From the NCBI GenBank assembly GCA_019925795.1, contig CM034314.1:99381264-99445263 (forward strand): DNA of 64,000 nucleotides, in the 5' to 3' direction. Made by a program: the position numbers and the translations under genes. Positions 12,666 to 25,789 of the stretch are shown here, piece by piece. Positions within the stretch are counted from its first letter, which is position 1. Each line of letters opens with the position of its first letter. The notes beneath the pieces are model-generated. The model was given only the letters and a program-made list of their open reading frames with translations, was not told where the DNA came from and made no database searches. The DNA comes from Dendrobium chrysotoxum (Eukaryota; Streptophyta; Magnoliopsida; Asparagales; Orchidaceae).

Positions 12666-15289
12666 TAAAATGATCCAAATTTGGATTTCCAAATAGAAAA
12701 GGACTATCCTCAATTTGGACTTCCTTGGATTCTCGTATCCCCACTCAAAATAAACTTTCACAACTCTATACCAGATTATAAATAATTACATTAAATGAAA
12801 GCAGTAAATTCTAGACTCTCCTGCAAGGTTATCCTAATAAAAATCATCCCAAGCAGTTTATATAGAAATAAAAGTACTCATCACAGCTACGCCTGACCAT
12901 GCTCTTAATTATTTTTGAGGGCTAAGCAAGCTTTAGAGCACATGTAGTAATTTATAATGATGATTTTATTTAGCCCTTATTTATTTAGGGGGGCTGAACA
13001 ATTTCTGAAGCGCCTACATAAAATAGCGTTAGTATCTAAATCATGATTATTGCCTCCCTTTTATTAGCATTGCATGAGCATGGCCACCTGTAGAAAATAT
13101 CATTAGTATCAAAATTGATCCTAACCTATGTGTAGTCTATCGTGTAATCACATCAATTCCTAGAGTGCAGTAAAAGTAAACAAACACACAAGCATCATCT
13201 CAATCACAATATGTAGTGAAATCTCGGCACACAATAGAAAAGTAAACACCGGCCTAGCGTAGGTCTAGAAGTGGTGCCCTAACAAACCATCTAAGTGTGT
13301 GTAAAAAGCTGTGTAGCTGAGATAGATCCTAAGCTGGGTAGTTAGTTGAAGTTATCTAATGTCCAGATTTGTTGCAAGTTTGGAAGAAAGGTTTAGGTTT
13401 GAGTTTGAGTATTAATGTATTAAAGATCAAATTAGATATATTTTAGTAGTTCGATGATTACTATCTTTGTTTCACATCGAGGCCATGAAGTTTATTTCAC
13501 CTTCCTTGGGGCTAAGTCAATAGCCTCGTAGGCTTGGGTTACCCAGTAGCAATCACGGGTTAGTTAGACTGATTTAGTTAGTTAAAGATTAAAAGAAAGG
13601 GACATATTAATTTATTCATTATCATATTAGTATGCTTGTTTTAGGTTAACGGGAATATTTTCTGAAATTTAAGTTGAGCCAGTAGTTTTCAGGAGGTTCG
13701 GGGTCCACCTACACACTAGGCTAAGGGGTCCAAAATTGACTTTTTGATTAAAGAAACCTTATGGATAGTTAATATTTTTATAAAATAATGGACCTTAACC
13801 CGATCATTTAGCCTGTAAGCATGCCCAATTTGGACTTTTCTATCCAATATTATGAATTTTTGAAGTTTTGGTCTTATTTTGAACTAGGTTTGACCGGATT
13901 GTTGACTTTTTGATTTAAGTTGATTTCTGGAATCTTAATATTTTTAATAAATACTAGACCCTTATGTGAGTTGAATGCCTTTGAGTTTGCCCAATTTGGA
14001 GTTTTTCATAATTATTTATGAATTTTTAAAGTTTGGACTATTTAGTGAATTATCAAAATTATTTAGTTAAAGGGCTGTTTTAGGGATTTTGATCCAAATC
14101 AGTTCCAAACTGCTTGGAATTACTCCCAAAGGTCACGAATGACCCAGAAAAGTGTTCCAAAGTGTTTGGAAAAAATTTGGAATTTTAATTATTTTTAATT
14201 ATTTAATTTAATTAAAAGGTGATTTTAACCAAAATTAAATTAAAGTTCAGATTGAGGACCAATCAAGAGGATTTTAATTTTTATGGATTAGAGACTGAGT
14301 TCTGAAGAGTTTGATATATTATGGGTATTTTTCTAATTTAAAATAAATTTATTAAAATTTTCTAAAGTTATCAGGTCCTAATTAAAGGGTCAATTAGGGT
14401 TGATCAATTATGGGGTTTAATGAGTCCTAAAAATTCCTAGAAAATTCTGAGGGGTTTAGGATGTCACTAAGTTTAAGTGTTGTAAGTTTCAAGTCAATCA
14501 GAGGTAAATCCTAATTCCTGAAATTTTTTCTAAGTTTGCTAGATGGGTCCTTAATTGTTGTCCTTAAGGTGTCGCTACGTTAAATGGGTTTAAATCGATG
14601 TTTGAAACTAACCCTTGGGGCAACATAAAGTAAATCCAATGCAAACATAACACACACCATGTCCTTAAATCTAGGAGAGCCTAGGCTAAGTGCTTGTGCA
14701 TCCTACACATGTAAAGACTACGAAAGCATTAAGTAAAGAATCCTAATGAAGTGATTAGGGAATGATTATGACCCAATCATTCACTAATCCTTCTCCCACA
14801 TGAATGTTATTCATACATATAGTCTAGGTTTAAAATTTCAAAGAGGTGGACCTCCCAAAATTAGGATATTTAAATAATATTCAATTTTAAAAAAAATTTA
14901 AATACATAAGTATTATAAATATATAATAATATAAGTTTGAAAATAAGATAATTAAAAGTAATTCAATTTCATAAGCATGAGAGGTCCATCAGCGACCAAG
15001 AGGGGTTTCAAAAATAATTTTTATATTTAAAAATAACTTTCTAATTTTAAAATACTTAAATAATAAATAAATAATTAAATAATTAGGTAGTATAGAAAAA
15101 TAATCCAGAAAAAAGACAGAATCAGCTACATAAATAATTTTAAATTAAAGTCCTCATTTTTCTGAAAAGAACGAGGTATTGTGCGTTGAAATCCGATTTA
15201 AAACGAGAAAGATATGAATTTTTGAAGTTAAATAGGTTTAAAAGTAATTTTGAGGTGATTTAAAATAATTAATATTTTAAAAAAATTAA

Positions 15290-16505
15290 TAAATTTAAAA
15301 TAAATCAGATATTAACATTTCTGGATTTTAAAATAAATATAAATAATAATAATAATTAAAATAATTTTAAAATATCTATAATAGGCATATAATTAAAAAG
15401 ATAATTATAATGATAATGATAATACTAATAATAGGAAAATAGAAGTAAAAGTAATAATAATAAGGTAATAATAATTGATAATTTAAAATAGTTAATAACA
15501 ATAATACTAATTTCAAAATAATGAAAATAGTAAATAATATTAATAATAAAATATTAATATTATAGTAATATGAATATTAATATAATAATATTATTATTAA
15601 GATAATAAAAATGTTAATAATAATAATATTAATATTAGAGTAATATTAATAATAATAAATATTAATATTATAATAACATAAATATTAACATAATAATAAT
15701 ATTATTAAAATATTAATATTATTATTAACAATAATATTTATATTATAGTAATAATAATAATAATAAATATTAATATTATAATAACATAAATATTAACATA
15801 ATAATAATATTATTAAAATGATAATAATATTATTAATAATAATATTTATATTATAATAATATTAATAATAATAAATATTAATATTATAATATCATAAATA
15901 TTAACATAATAATAATTTTATTAAAATAATAATAATATCATTAATAATAATATTAATATTATAATAATAAATATTAATATTATAGCAACATAAATATTAA
16001 TATAATAATAATATTATTAAAGTAATAATAATATTAACATTATGATAATATTAATAATAGTGAATACTAATATTATAATAATATTAATAATAACATATAA
16101 TATTATAATAATATAAATACTAATATAATAATAATATTATTAAAATAATAATAATATTATTAAAATAATGATAATATTATTATTAATAATATTAATATTA
16201 TAATAATATTAATAATAATAAATAATATGATAATAATATAAATATTAATATAATAACATTATTATTAAAATAATAATAATATTAATAATATTAATGTTAA
16301 TATTACAATAATATTAATAATAACATATAATATTATAATAATATAAATATTAATATAATAATATTATTATTAAAATAATAATAATATTATTAATAATAAT
16401 ATTAATAATAACAAATAATATTATAATAATATAAATATTAATATAATAACATTATTATTAAAATAATATTATTATTAATATTACAATAATATTAATAATA
16501 ACATA
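15290..16505. repeat. Interspersed AAT/TAA low-complexity tract, ~1.2 kb
   Basis: Almost entirely taataa, attaat and ataata permutations with few C or G. Imperfect larger units of roughly 100-130 bp recur, for example 'attaatattataat' followed by 'aacataaatatt'. It lies within solo LTR A. LTR B and C have ordinary sequence at the corresponding place. Confidence 0.85.
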
Positions 16506-16575
16506 TTTTAAAATATAATTTTTTTCTGATTTTTTTAAACTATATTACAAAATATATATTTAAAATAGATAATAA

Positions 16576-17480
16576 TTAAATAAACCCAGAGGCGGCGGCG
16601 GCGGCGTGGCGGTGGCGGTCAGCCACGTGGCGGCCAAAGATTGAATCCTGCGGTCTCGACGATGATTGGAGAGAGATACTAGCGGCGGCGGTTAAGTGGC
16701 CACACGGCAGTCGATGATTGGGCCCGCGCTTGCGGGCAATGATTACCGCAGCGACAATCATTGCCGCAATGACTACGATAATGATTGCCGCAACCGCGGC
16801 TCGACTAATCCACGTAGGCAGATCCCCTTCGCCATCTGATCCTCCGCCGAAACGAACCAACGGCTCTGATTGAGCCGAATGGAGCGAGAGACCGCGGAAC
16901 GATCCCGCAGTTCGAACAAGACCGCGGAACGACAGGATCTCCGTCGTTGATCGAGTGATCAATGGCGAAGATCTCGTGTACCCAGACCTAGGGCTAACCC
17001 GAAGCCCTAGAGGGTTTTTTGGCGATTTCTCTCGATCGTGTGGATGGATTCGAACGAAATTTTAACCCTAGACTAAGCTCATGAACCGAAATCATGTGGA
17101 TATACTCTTACGGCCTAGGACTCATCGTACAAAGAGCTATTTCTTATGATGTGTTGTGACTTAGGTATAAGATTTTAAAGAAATTTCACCGTGGGATCTC
17201 CAAGATTTTGATATGGTTGAGCTTGTAGATTGTTCTCGTACACTTTCCCTGAAGAAATCGAGACCAAATGAGCCTTGAATTGGTCGGATCAAAACCTTGG
17301 ACATTCCAAGCCTTGGGTCGCCGGGATCTCGCCGCCGGTGGGGTTGACCGGTGGTATTCGGCTCGAGGAAGGTAGAAGGAAGTTGTGGGAGTACTCTCAC
17401 TAAATCTCGGGGTCTGAGGAGGTCTAGAGAGAGAGAGAAATCCAATATGCCTAATGAAACCCTAAAACTCCCTATTTAAA
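16576..17480 (-). promoter_or_regulatory. GC-rich putative U3 promoter region of solo LTR A
   Basis: An abrupt switch from the AAT-rich tract to GC-rich DNA, starting with a (GGC)n stretch at 16590-16607. By position it corresponds to the GC-rich block upstream (in minus-strand sense) of the TATA box in LTR B. On the minus strand TTTAAATAGGG-type sequence near 17468-17478 is TATA-like. The promoter role is inferred from position only. The two ORFs here (128 and 94 codons) show no recognisable domain. Confidence 0.4.
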
Positions 17481-17832
17481 GGGTCAAACCTTTGATCAAC
17501 GGCCTAGATCTATCCTAGGGCTAATTAGGAGGGAAAATAGAAGTCTTTGGCCATGGTTTCAAATTAGAATTGATTAGGGAAAGATCTAGAGCTCTAAATG
17601 GGCTTAAATGGCCCTTAATGGGTCATATTGACCCATTAATGACTTGGGTTGACCAAGTCAAGGGTTGACTTGGTCAACCTAGTCAAATAGGTCCAAGGGA
17701 TGGAGGGGTTTGAGCTCAAGGGCCTTTGGATTGGGTTTGATCTGATTTGAGCTTGAATAGGCCTATATGGGTCTATTTGGGTCAACCCAGGTTGACCCAG
17801 GCTCTGGGTTTGGGCTGAAAATAAGGTCAACA

Positions 17833-17940
17833 CACTCGTGTACTAATTTGATTTGCAAATCTGTTGAGTTGATTTCTGAATATGAATCCACTACGACCTT
17901 CAGAATTATTCTTTCATATACCTATGCCCATGATGTGACC

Positions 17941-17978
<38 letters not shown>

Positions 17979-19661
17979 CTCTTGTTATCCATCGCAGCAT
18001 TAGGTACTTCTTAGGGATGTTCATAATATCCACCTACCTTAAAACTCGTATATAGTGAGAACACAACAAATCCATCATCTCAAACTTCATACAAGTGCAT
18101 TGAATGTTATCTTATGTTATATTAAAGTCAACAACCCAAAGGATAGATTGGTCTTTATTATATGTGTCTTGACTAAAAACTTCGAAGAATCACTTTAGAC
18201 AAATTCTATACTCATTCCACTCACATCCTATAAAAATTCTTCCTCAAAAAATGAATATAACTTTTTTGAGTAAAATTGAGCATCTTACTTTAATACTAAG
18301 TTATTTTTTATTATAGGTACTATTTCAGACTGGTTGCATTTGAAGCCCTCTTCATATTCATTCCGGCACCAAGTCATCATTACCTTATTTAAGCCTAAAA
18401 AATAATAAGTTATAGAACTTGTTGGCTTCAAAATGCCATGACACACCTTATTAGTAAACTTGTTATGCTACGTGAATAGAATGCCTATGTTAAAACAATC
18501 ATTATTGAATGATTTTGACCACTTATTTCTTATCCTATAAAGATCCTCCAACCAATCATGATTTTGGAAGTTTCCTTCTGTGATTATTTCAACTTATATT
18601 TTCTCAAACTCCTCCTCAAAGTCACACTTACTCAATTACTTATAGAAAAGTCCTCTAACTTTGTTGTTGCTATTGAAGCACTTGACTTTTGATGGAAACT
18701 TTTTAGAGATATGCCATTAGCATAATCTATTATAAGTGTGAGGTAATGAACCTTCGATGGCCCTAGCCATTGCCTAGTCCTGATCAATAAATATTATCAT
18801 TGGATGTTTATCACCTATTATTTATATAAAATATTTTAAACAACCATGTAAATGATTCAATTATTTTTTCTGATGAAAAGGCCACCCCTAATACAATGTA
18901 TTGCCAATGATTATTAACACCGACAAATGATGCATAAACTAAATTATATTTATTTAGCCTATTTTTAGTATTAAAAATCACCAAATCTCCAAAATAGTCA
19001 TAATTTATCCTACCCATCCCATCAACCAAAAAAAATTTAACAATATATCAAATTAATCAATTTGAACGTCCCATGTAAATATATTGTCATCAACTTGATG
19101 ATCTTTAAATAATTGAATCAAAAAATTAGTGTCCCCAAATTTAATCTTTACTTTTTTCTCCTTCTGAATAAAGTTGTATGTATCCCTTTGAAAGAGTCCT
19201 ACATTCTTGATGCCTCCAACATCCTCTGTAAGGTAGAAGAATGCATCAATAGTTCTTATCCAGCTTCTATCATTGATTTCAGAAGTGAAGCTTTGTCATC
19301 ATCAATATTCCTATATGATCTTAAGAGATGTCGGTTTTCTATCCTAACTAATTCATGATTGTGTGATTCAATAAATTTTTCACATTCCAGTTTCCAGCTT
19401 CATCAACGACAAACCTAACCAAAGATTGACAACCAATTCTGGTCTCTAATTTTTTACATTTCATTTGAGAATTCAGATCAAATCTCTTCTTGAAACCAGC
19501 TTTTGAACAAATAAAGTCATTGATTTTATCTTTCTAGAATTTAACCAGCAACTATAGTGATCCTTGCACACATTAAAGCCAATATTATAAGTATAAAGGT
19601 AGTAAGCATCATATGATTCTTTCTCATCTTTATATGTAACATGTAATAAGGAGTAAAGCAT
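17833..19661 (-). pseudogene. FAR1/FHY3-type MULE transposase pseudogene
   Basis: A decayed transposase of the Mutator-like FAR1 group on the minus strand. In coding order: the N-terminal FAR1 DNA-binding region at 19661-19473 (SYDAYYLYTYNIGFNVCK); R-I-G-C then F-V-V-D-E-A-G-N-W near 19375-19460; the DDE core at 19029-18811 (YFGDLVIFNTKNRLNKYN, then FVGVNNHWQ, then ESFTWLFK); I-D-Q-D and A-M-A-R-A-I near 18740-18800; and a SWIM-type zinc finger (C-T-C ... L-C-S-H) near 18045-18105. Many frameshifts and stops are present. The first catalytic Asp, normally F-D-T, reads F-N-T. An (AT)n run at 17944-17975 interrupts the end, and solo LTR A splits off the last coding segment (10900-11095). Non-functional. 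Domesticated FAR1/FHY3 relatives exist, but this copy is broken. Confidence 0.85.
17944..17975. repeat. (AT)n microsatellite
   Basis: A perfect AT dinucleotide run of about 32 bp within the transposase pseudogene. Confidence 0.95.
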
Positions 19662-20100
19662 AATGAAAGCACATCAAAGTATAGTGAATGTGCATAAAAA
19701 GTACAACCAAAGTACAACAAAAGCACAGAAAAAGTACAACCAAAGCTTAGCCAATACACATCCAAAGCACAGCCAAAGAGCTTTCATAATATTCAACTGT
19801 GAATTTGCTGCACTTTTCTGCTCTTTGGATATGCTTTGGATGCAATTTGGCTGTGCTTTCTCTACGCTTTTGCTGTGCTTTGGCTCTATAAAGCTCAGTG
19901 GAAGCGCAACAAAAGCTTATTTAAATCGCAGCAAAAGTGTAGTAGCAAATGCACAGTTGCAATCCATAGAGAAAGTGCAGCAAGAGCACAGTTGCAATTC
20001 ATAGTGAAAGCGCAACAAGAGCACAATTGTAATCCACAGTGAAAGTGCAGTAAGTGCTCTTATATGTGCTTGTACTAAACATTGATGTGCTTTTTCTATA
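19662..20100. repeat. Palindromic cluster of GCGC/GCAC-type motifs (right side of the FAR1 MULE)
   Basis: About 440 bp made of alternating aaagcacagccaaag-type and ctttggctgtgctttt-type units. The 5' part is mainly in one orientation, the middle (19800-19890) in the opposite one, and the end reverts, so the block can fold on itself. It lies directly upstream of the transposase start on the minus strand and mirrors the cluster at 9.87-10.47 kb. Likely subterminal transposase-binding or promoter DNA; the ORFs across it are repeat artefacts. Confidence 0.6.
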
Positions 20101-23100
20101 CAGCTTTGTTTTAGAACTTTAAAAAATTATAAAACTTTGGAAACCCTGTTTGATTGAAAAAATATTGTTTTGAAAAGTGTTTTAATTTTCTTTGGGAAAT
20201 ATTTAATTTCTGGAATTTTGAATTTTATAATCGAACACTTATTATGAATGATATATCACCTCGAAAGGTGAACATATCGTTTCCTAATAGGTTCAGATTA
20301 CAAATCTTTGAATTTATCTGATTATTATAATCAAACTCAAGGAGAAACAATATATGATCCCGAAGGATCAAAATATGTTTAATCCATTGTTCGACTACAA
20401 TAATTGAGATAAGAGATCATTAATTTCATATTTAAAGTTATGATTGTAATTGATATATCTATCCAGAGAAAGAAGATATCAATTACTATCGATAGTTCAA
20501 ATATGATGATAATGATCGTAAAGTTTGAATTTCCCAAAGATAATCAATTGAAGGTTTTGAAAACTTGATTTTGAAATCTGGTCTGGGTTTCTAAATCTCC
20601 TACGAGCGCAAGCCCTCGTAGTTAATTACATCGTAGGAAACCAGAAAATTTTCTACGAATACTCTCGATTAAAATAGCGATACGAATTTTATTTAAGAGT
20701 TCAAAGATTGATATCAAAGAAGGTTAAGGACTTGAATTTTCAAATGGGATTGGATCAAATTTGAGCAGTTATTTCTGGAGTCAAAGGAAGAAGAGTAGGA
20801 GGTGTTTTGAGATTCTGAATTGCTTCAGAAACACCCCAACCTATCCTAAGTGTTGGGCTTGAATTAGATTGAAAGATATTTAATGTTTAAGTGATCAATT
20901 TTATTAGAAAGTGGGAATTAGATTCCCGGAAGATTGAGGTCTTAAGATTGAACATTTGCCTCAGAACCTAAGTCTAAAATGGGTACTGAGAATCAGTGAC
21001 CCAGAACCTAGCTAATGCAATGCAATCCTGGACTTACCCCGGCCTGGATTGGGGAGCCAGCTAAACCACCTAAACGCTTTAAAACCATGAGTCAAAGTCT
21101 TTAAATGTAGAGTGGTTAGAGAAATTGATTAAGATTGGTTTAAAGAGTTAGGGTCGACATCTAGAGCAGATCCTAATTGACCCCTTAATATATGTTGGGT
21201 TAAATGCTTAAGCTAGAAATACAATTAAAGATTTAGACTCAATTTTTAATTTGTATCTAATGCAATGCATGCTAGTTGACTCGATAAAATGCTTAAATAA
21301 ATATGAAGCAGTTTTAAAATAGGCTTAAAAATAGGTTTTATCCTAGAGATTGCACAACATCCCCTTGGACAGAACTGCACCCTAATAGGTCAGGTGGTCT
21401 GCCAGAACCCGCAGGCGGGGAGGTGCCTAACACGGATGAGAAAAGTCAATATGTATGCATGAAAAACTCCCGGCGAGTCCGGGCTTACTTCTTAAGAGCG
21501 TTAGAGTTTCTATCTGAGCTTAAAAATTTTAAATTTTGTTTAAGTAGAAAAAGTTAATGACCGTACCTTCACGAGCCTCCGATCGGGTTCCAGGCTAAAT
21601 CAAAATCGACATGCAATAGCGCCAAATAAACTACTAAAAGCATGCGGGTCCTTAATCGCAATCAGCATCAAGTAATCAAATCAACATTTAATTAAATTAA
21701 TTAAATAAATGCTCAAACTGAAAGTCCATAGGCAAGTGCCCTTAATAATATAACCCAGGGTCTGCAGTAAAGTAAAGTGGCCGGGTACCACTGACTACAA
21801 CCCGGATTCTACTCCTAAGACTCAAGTGACTTTGAGATTTGAGATTCTTCTCGTTCTTCACTTCTTCGTCTCCTTAGAACTCCTTGGATCGTCGGGTCTG
21901 GATATCCAAATGAAAAGAAACTCCCCCTGAATAGGGGTGTTATCTTTTCTCTTTGGATACTTGAACTTCATCCTAATTTGGATCTCCAAATGGATAGGAA
22001 CTCTCCCCTAAGGGATGTTCCTTCCTCTTTGGATTCCAAATTGGATTTTAAATATCTCAATCTCAAAGTACTTTAAATAATACAACTCAAAATCAAATCA
22101 AATTACATTAATAAAAATTAAAAATCTAGACTCAACAACCTGCAAGGTTATCCTAATAATCAACAGTTTAGAAATATCCCAAGCAGTTATATATTTGAAA
22201 TTTAAAAATGCTCAATCACAGCCACGCTTGGCCATGCTCTTTTAATTTTAAAGGGGGTTTTAGCAGTTTTCTGGAGCACCTGTGCAATTTGATAATTATA
22301 ATTTTGCCCCCTTTAATTTATGCCTTGTATGAGCATGGCCACCTGCATAAGATTGAATTAGTACAAAATGTCCCTAGCCTAGGGGTAGATCTAATCGTAC
22401 AATCAATCACATCACAGAGTGCAGTAAGTAAATAAACAATCACAGCAATTCTATGTCTAGCAAACAGCATGCAGTGAAAGCTCGAAAATCCGGCACACAG
22501 CAGAAAAGTAAACACCGGCCTGGCCTAAGACTAAAGTTGGTTGTCCTAGCAAACCATCTAAAGTGTGTGTAGGAGGCTGTGTGGTTTTGATATGTCCTAA
22601 ATAGGCATTTGATTGAAGTTATTTGAGGTTCAAGTTGGTTGAAGGTTTAAGGGAAGATTTAATTTGAATTTAAATATTAATGACTTGAAATTAATTTTAA
22701 ACTTGATTTTAATTGTTTGTTGGATACCACCTTTGTTGCACACCGAGGCCGTGAAGTTTATTTCACCTTCATTGGGGCTAATTTAATAGCCTCGTAGGCC
22801 TGGGTTACCCAGTGGTACCCGATATAACTAAGTGATTTGAGTTTGATTAATGTTTGAAGGTTGATTAAATTTTAATTAAATTTGATTGGTTACTGGTTTT
22901 AAGTTCAAATCAATGTTTTCTGGAATTTTTAATGATTTATTGAATTTTGGTATTTTCTGGATTATTTTATTGATTTAATTCAAGAGTCAAAAGTTGACTT
23001 TTTGATTTAAAGGATTTTCTGGAAAGTTAATATTTTATTAAAATACTAGACCTTAATACGATCAGTTAGACAGTAAATACACTGAAATTGGATTTTTTTT

Positions 23101-24634
23101 ACATTTTATTATGAAGGTTTGAAGTTTTGACTTGAATTTGAACTAAGTTTGACCAAAAGTTGACTTTTTCAAATTTGTTTGATTTCTGGAAACTTAACAT
23201 TTTTAATAAATATTAGACCTTATTATGAGTTGAATGCCTTTGAGTTTGCTCAATTTGGAGTTTATTTGAATTAGTTATGAATTTTTGAAGTTTTGACAAT
23301 TATTGAATTTTTTAAAATTATTTAATTAAAGGCCCTTTTTGTGATTTGAATCCAAGTGACCTCCAAACTTCTTGAAATCAACTCCAAAGGTCAGGAATGA
23401 CCTAAGGAGTGATTTCCAAGTGTTTGAGAAATTTTTGGAATTTTTAATTATTTTTAATTATTTTTAATTAATTAAATTAATTAAATATTGAATTTCAATT
23501 AAACTTAAATTAAACTTAATTTTGAAGTCCAGTCAAGGGGCTTTTATTTTTCATTGAGTAAGGGTTCAATTCTGGTCAGTTTGAGGTATTAAATGTATTT
23601 TTTTTATTTAAATTTGATTTATTAGAATTTCTGGAAGGTTTAATGGCTTAATTAAGGTTTAAACTTGATTAAGTTAATTAAGGGGCTTAATGATCTCAAA
23701 AGTCAGTGAAAATTTTTCTTAAGGCTGAGGATGTCAATATGTTTAAGTGTTCAAAGTTTCAAGTCAATTGGAGATGTATCCTAATTATTGGAATTTTTCT
23801 AAGTTCTCTAATCTTAGGTCCTTAATTATTGTCCTTAATGTCACTAAGTTAATTGGATTCAAATCAAAGTCACTAACCCTTGACTAATTGCAATCACATC
23901 AATCATCAATCAAGAATAATGCAAAAAAAAAAAATCCTAATACTCTATGGAATAGTTTTATAATAAATCATTTACATTATAGGTCACATAGTGACCTATG
24001 ATCTTAATGATTGATTATAAAAAGATAAACACATCCAAAATGAATTGAAGTCATTTGAGGATATGTAAAATATCCTAAAATCAAGCTCAATCCAATTTGG
24101 AGTCATGATCATGCATAACTTAATTATTAAGGGTGTAAATCAAAGATACTAATGAAAGTAGACTTAGATTAAAATGGACATGATCATGACCTAAGTTTAC
24201 TGCTCAATTGAAGATAAAGCTCATCTGATTCCATAGAACTCTAGCATGCATGGATTGGAATTTTATTAAAAGAATTATGAATTTTCAAAAATATAAGTCA
24301 AATTATGACCAACATTTTTGTAAATTCATAATGTATATGAGATTGCATCAATAGGACTTGAGAAAATTATGGGAGATCATAAACAGATCCTAGAATACCT
24401 CTGCCAAATTCTAGCTTAAAATAATACATATATATTTATTTAGAATTAAAAAGAGGTCTTCTGAATAAATGAAATAACTATCAAAATATCAGTCAAAATA
24501 ATTTAAATTTATTTTTAAAATAAAGTAGAGAATAATACGAACAAAACGAGCTCAAGAACTCCAAAAATGGTTGGGAAATTAAATTCCTATGATTTTTTGA
24601 AGTTCTGCAGATTTTCTGGATTTAATTCAGGGTT

Positions 24635-24643
24635 CTATTTATA
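24635..24643 (-). promoter_or_regulatory. TATA box of the 3' LTR
   Basis: The minus strand reads TGTATAAATAGAACC, a near-consensus plant TATA box, directly downstream (in that sense) of a GC-rich block at 24655-24900. Transcription would start near 24605. The same site occurs in the other LTR. Confidence 0.6.
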
Positions 24644-25789
24644 CAGTCAGCTGATAGCATGACCGTACAGGGCCTTCACACGTGTCAACCACGCGCTGGT
24701 CCACTCAAGCGGCGGCGGTCAAGTGGGCCCGCTCACTTATCCAGCGCAGCAAAGCTCTGGGTCGTCGGATCAGAACAGCGCGGATCCGACGGTTCAGATA
24801 AAACCCGCAGGACTGATTTGATCCGAAACGATCTAGCGGTCATAATGAATCCCGCGGTTTGAACAGACGGCCTGGATCTGGCCGAACAGAGATCTGGCTA
24901 AACCGAGGTTTTGACTGATCGAGCAAACTGTATACTTGATGAAATCATGACCGTTCAATCCGAATAGAATGGATCGAACGGTCATGCATTCATCTTCAAC
25001 CTCCGGTTACCCGAAAAACCCTAGAATCAAATTTTTATCTCATTTTCTTAATATGACGAATCAAATGGATTTAAATTTTAAACAGAGATAGTATAGCATC
25101 TAAGAAAGAATGTGGATGTATTTTCCAAACTACTGATGCAATCTTTGGAGGTTTATTTAAGAACCTATATAATAACTTAGGGTTTAGGATAAACCTCGAT
25201 TCAGATGGCGGTTTGACGAGTTCAAGATGTGGTTGAGCTTGTAGACTGTCCGCGCTTAGGTTTGTAGAAGACTTCGAGCTCAGGAGAAGCTTCTACAAGG
25301 AGTTAGAGCAGCAAGGGTGGAATTGGCTTCGGTTTGTCCTCGAACTCGTCGCCGGCGACCACCAAACGCCGGAAAATAATCAAGGAGAAATAGAAGGAGC
25401 TCTCAGAACTCAAAACGGAAAAACAGAGAGGCTCTCTATGGACTGGAATAGGAGATGGTCTCTCATGAGCTCTCCCATTTTTTTTTCTCTATTCAGCTGC
25501 TGGAGCCGCCTTGGACGGTCTGGATGCTCCAAGGGGAATGTCTGGATCGAGGACACCTGGACTAGACGGTTAGAGGGTCGGGGTAAGGACTGTACTGGCT
25601 GGAATGATCAAGGAATTGTCTTCACGTGGGGAGGACCACCTAGAGGCGTTGGGGTTGAGCTAAGGGATGTGCCAAGACTTGGGTTGGGTCTGGTTAGCTC
25701 CAGAGAAGCTTCTGGAGTCCTTGGGGTGAACTGGGCAAGTCTAGATTGAAGGGATATGAGTTTGAACGTAGCAATAGGATTCTAGGTCT

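Larger units (their letters stand above)
11101..17832 (-). mobile_element. Solo LTR A (6732 bp) of the giant-LTR Ty3 family
   Basis: A single LTR left after recombination between the two LTRs of an inserted element. On the + strand it starts tgtggacctcc and ends aaggtcaaca. A perfect 5-bp TSD, cactc, flanks it at 11096-11100 and 17833-17837. It shares a collinear series of blocks with LTR B and solo LTR C: the gcgcaagcccc block near 11336, ggattggggagccagctaa near 11790, the gcaggcgg-type block near 12130, and the gaagtttatttcacctt block near 13489. By homology to B it is transcriptionally on the minus strand. There is no internal domain. Its core holds a 1.2-kb AAT-rich expansion and a GC-rich block absent from B and C. 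Confidence 0.92.

Noticed and set aside
16576..17445. ORFs of 128 and 94 codons in solo LTR A
   Set aside because: They arise from GC-rich LTR DNA; the first has an Ala/Ile-rich stretch from a gat/att repeat. No homologue in LTR B or C and no domain.
19541..20042. Cys/Phe/Leu-rich ORFs at 19541-19765 and 19663-20042
   Set aside because: Produced by the gctttggctgtgct-type repeat in different frames.
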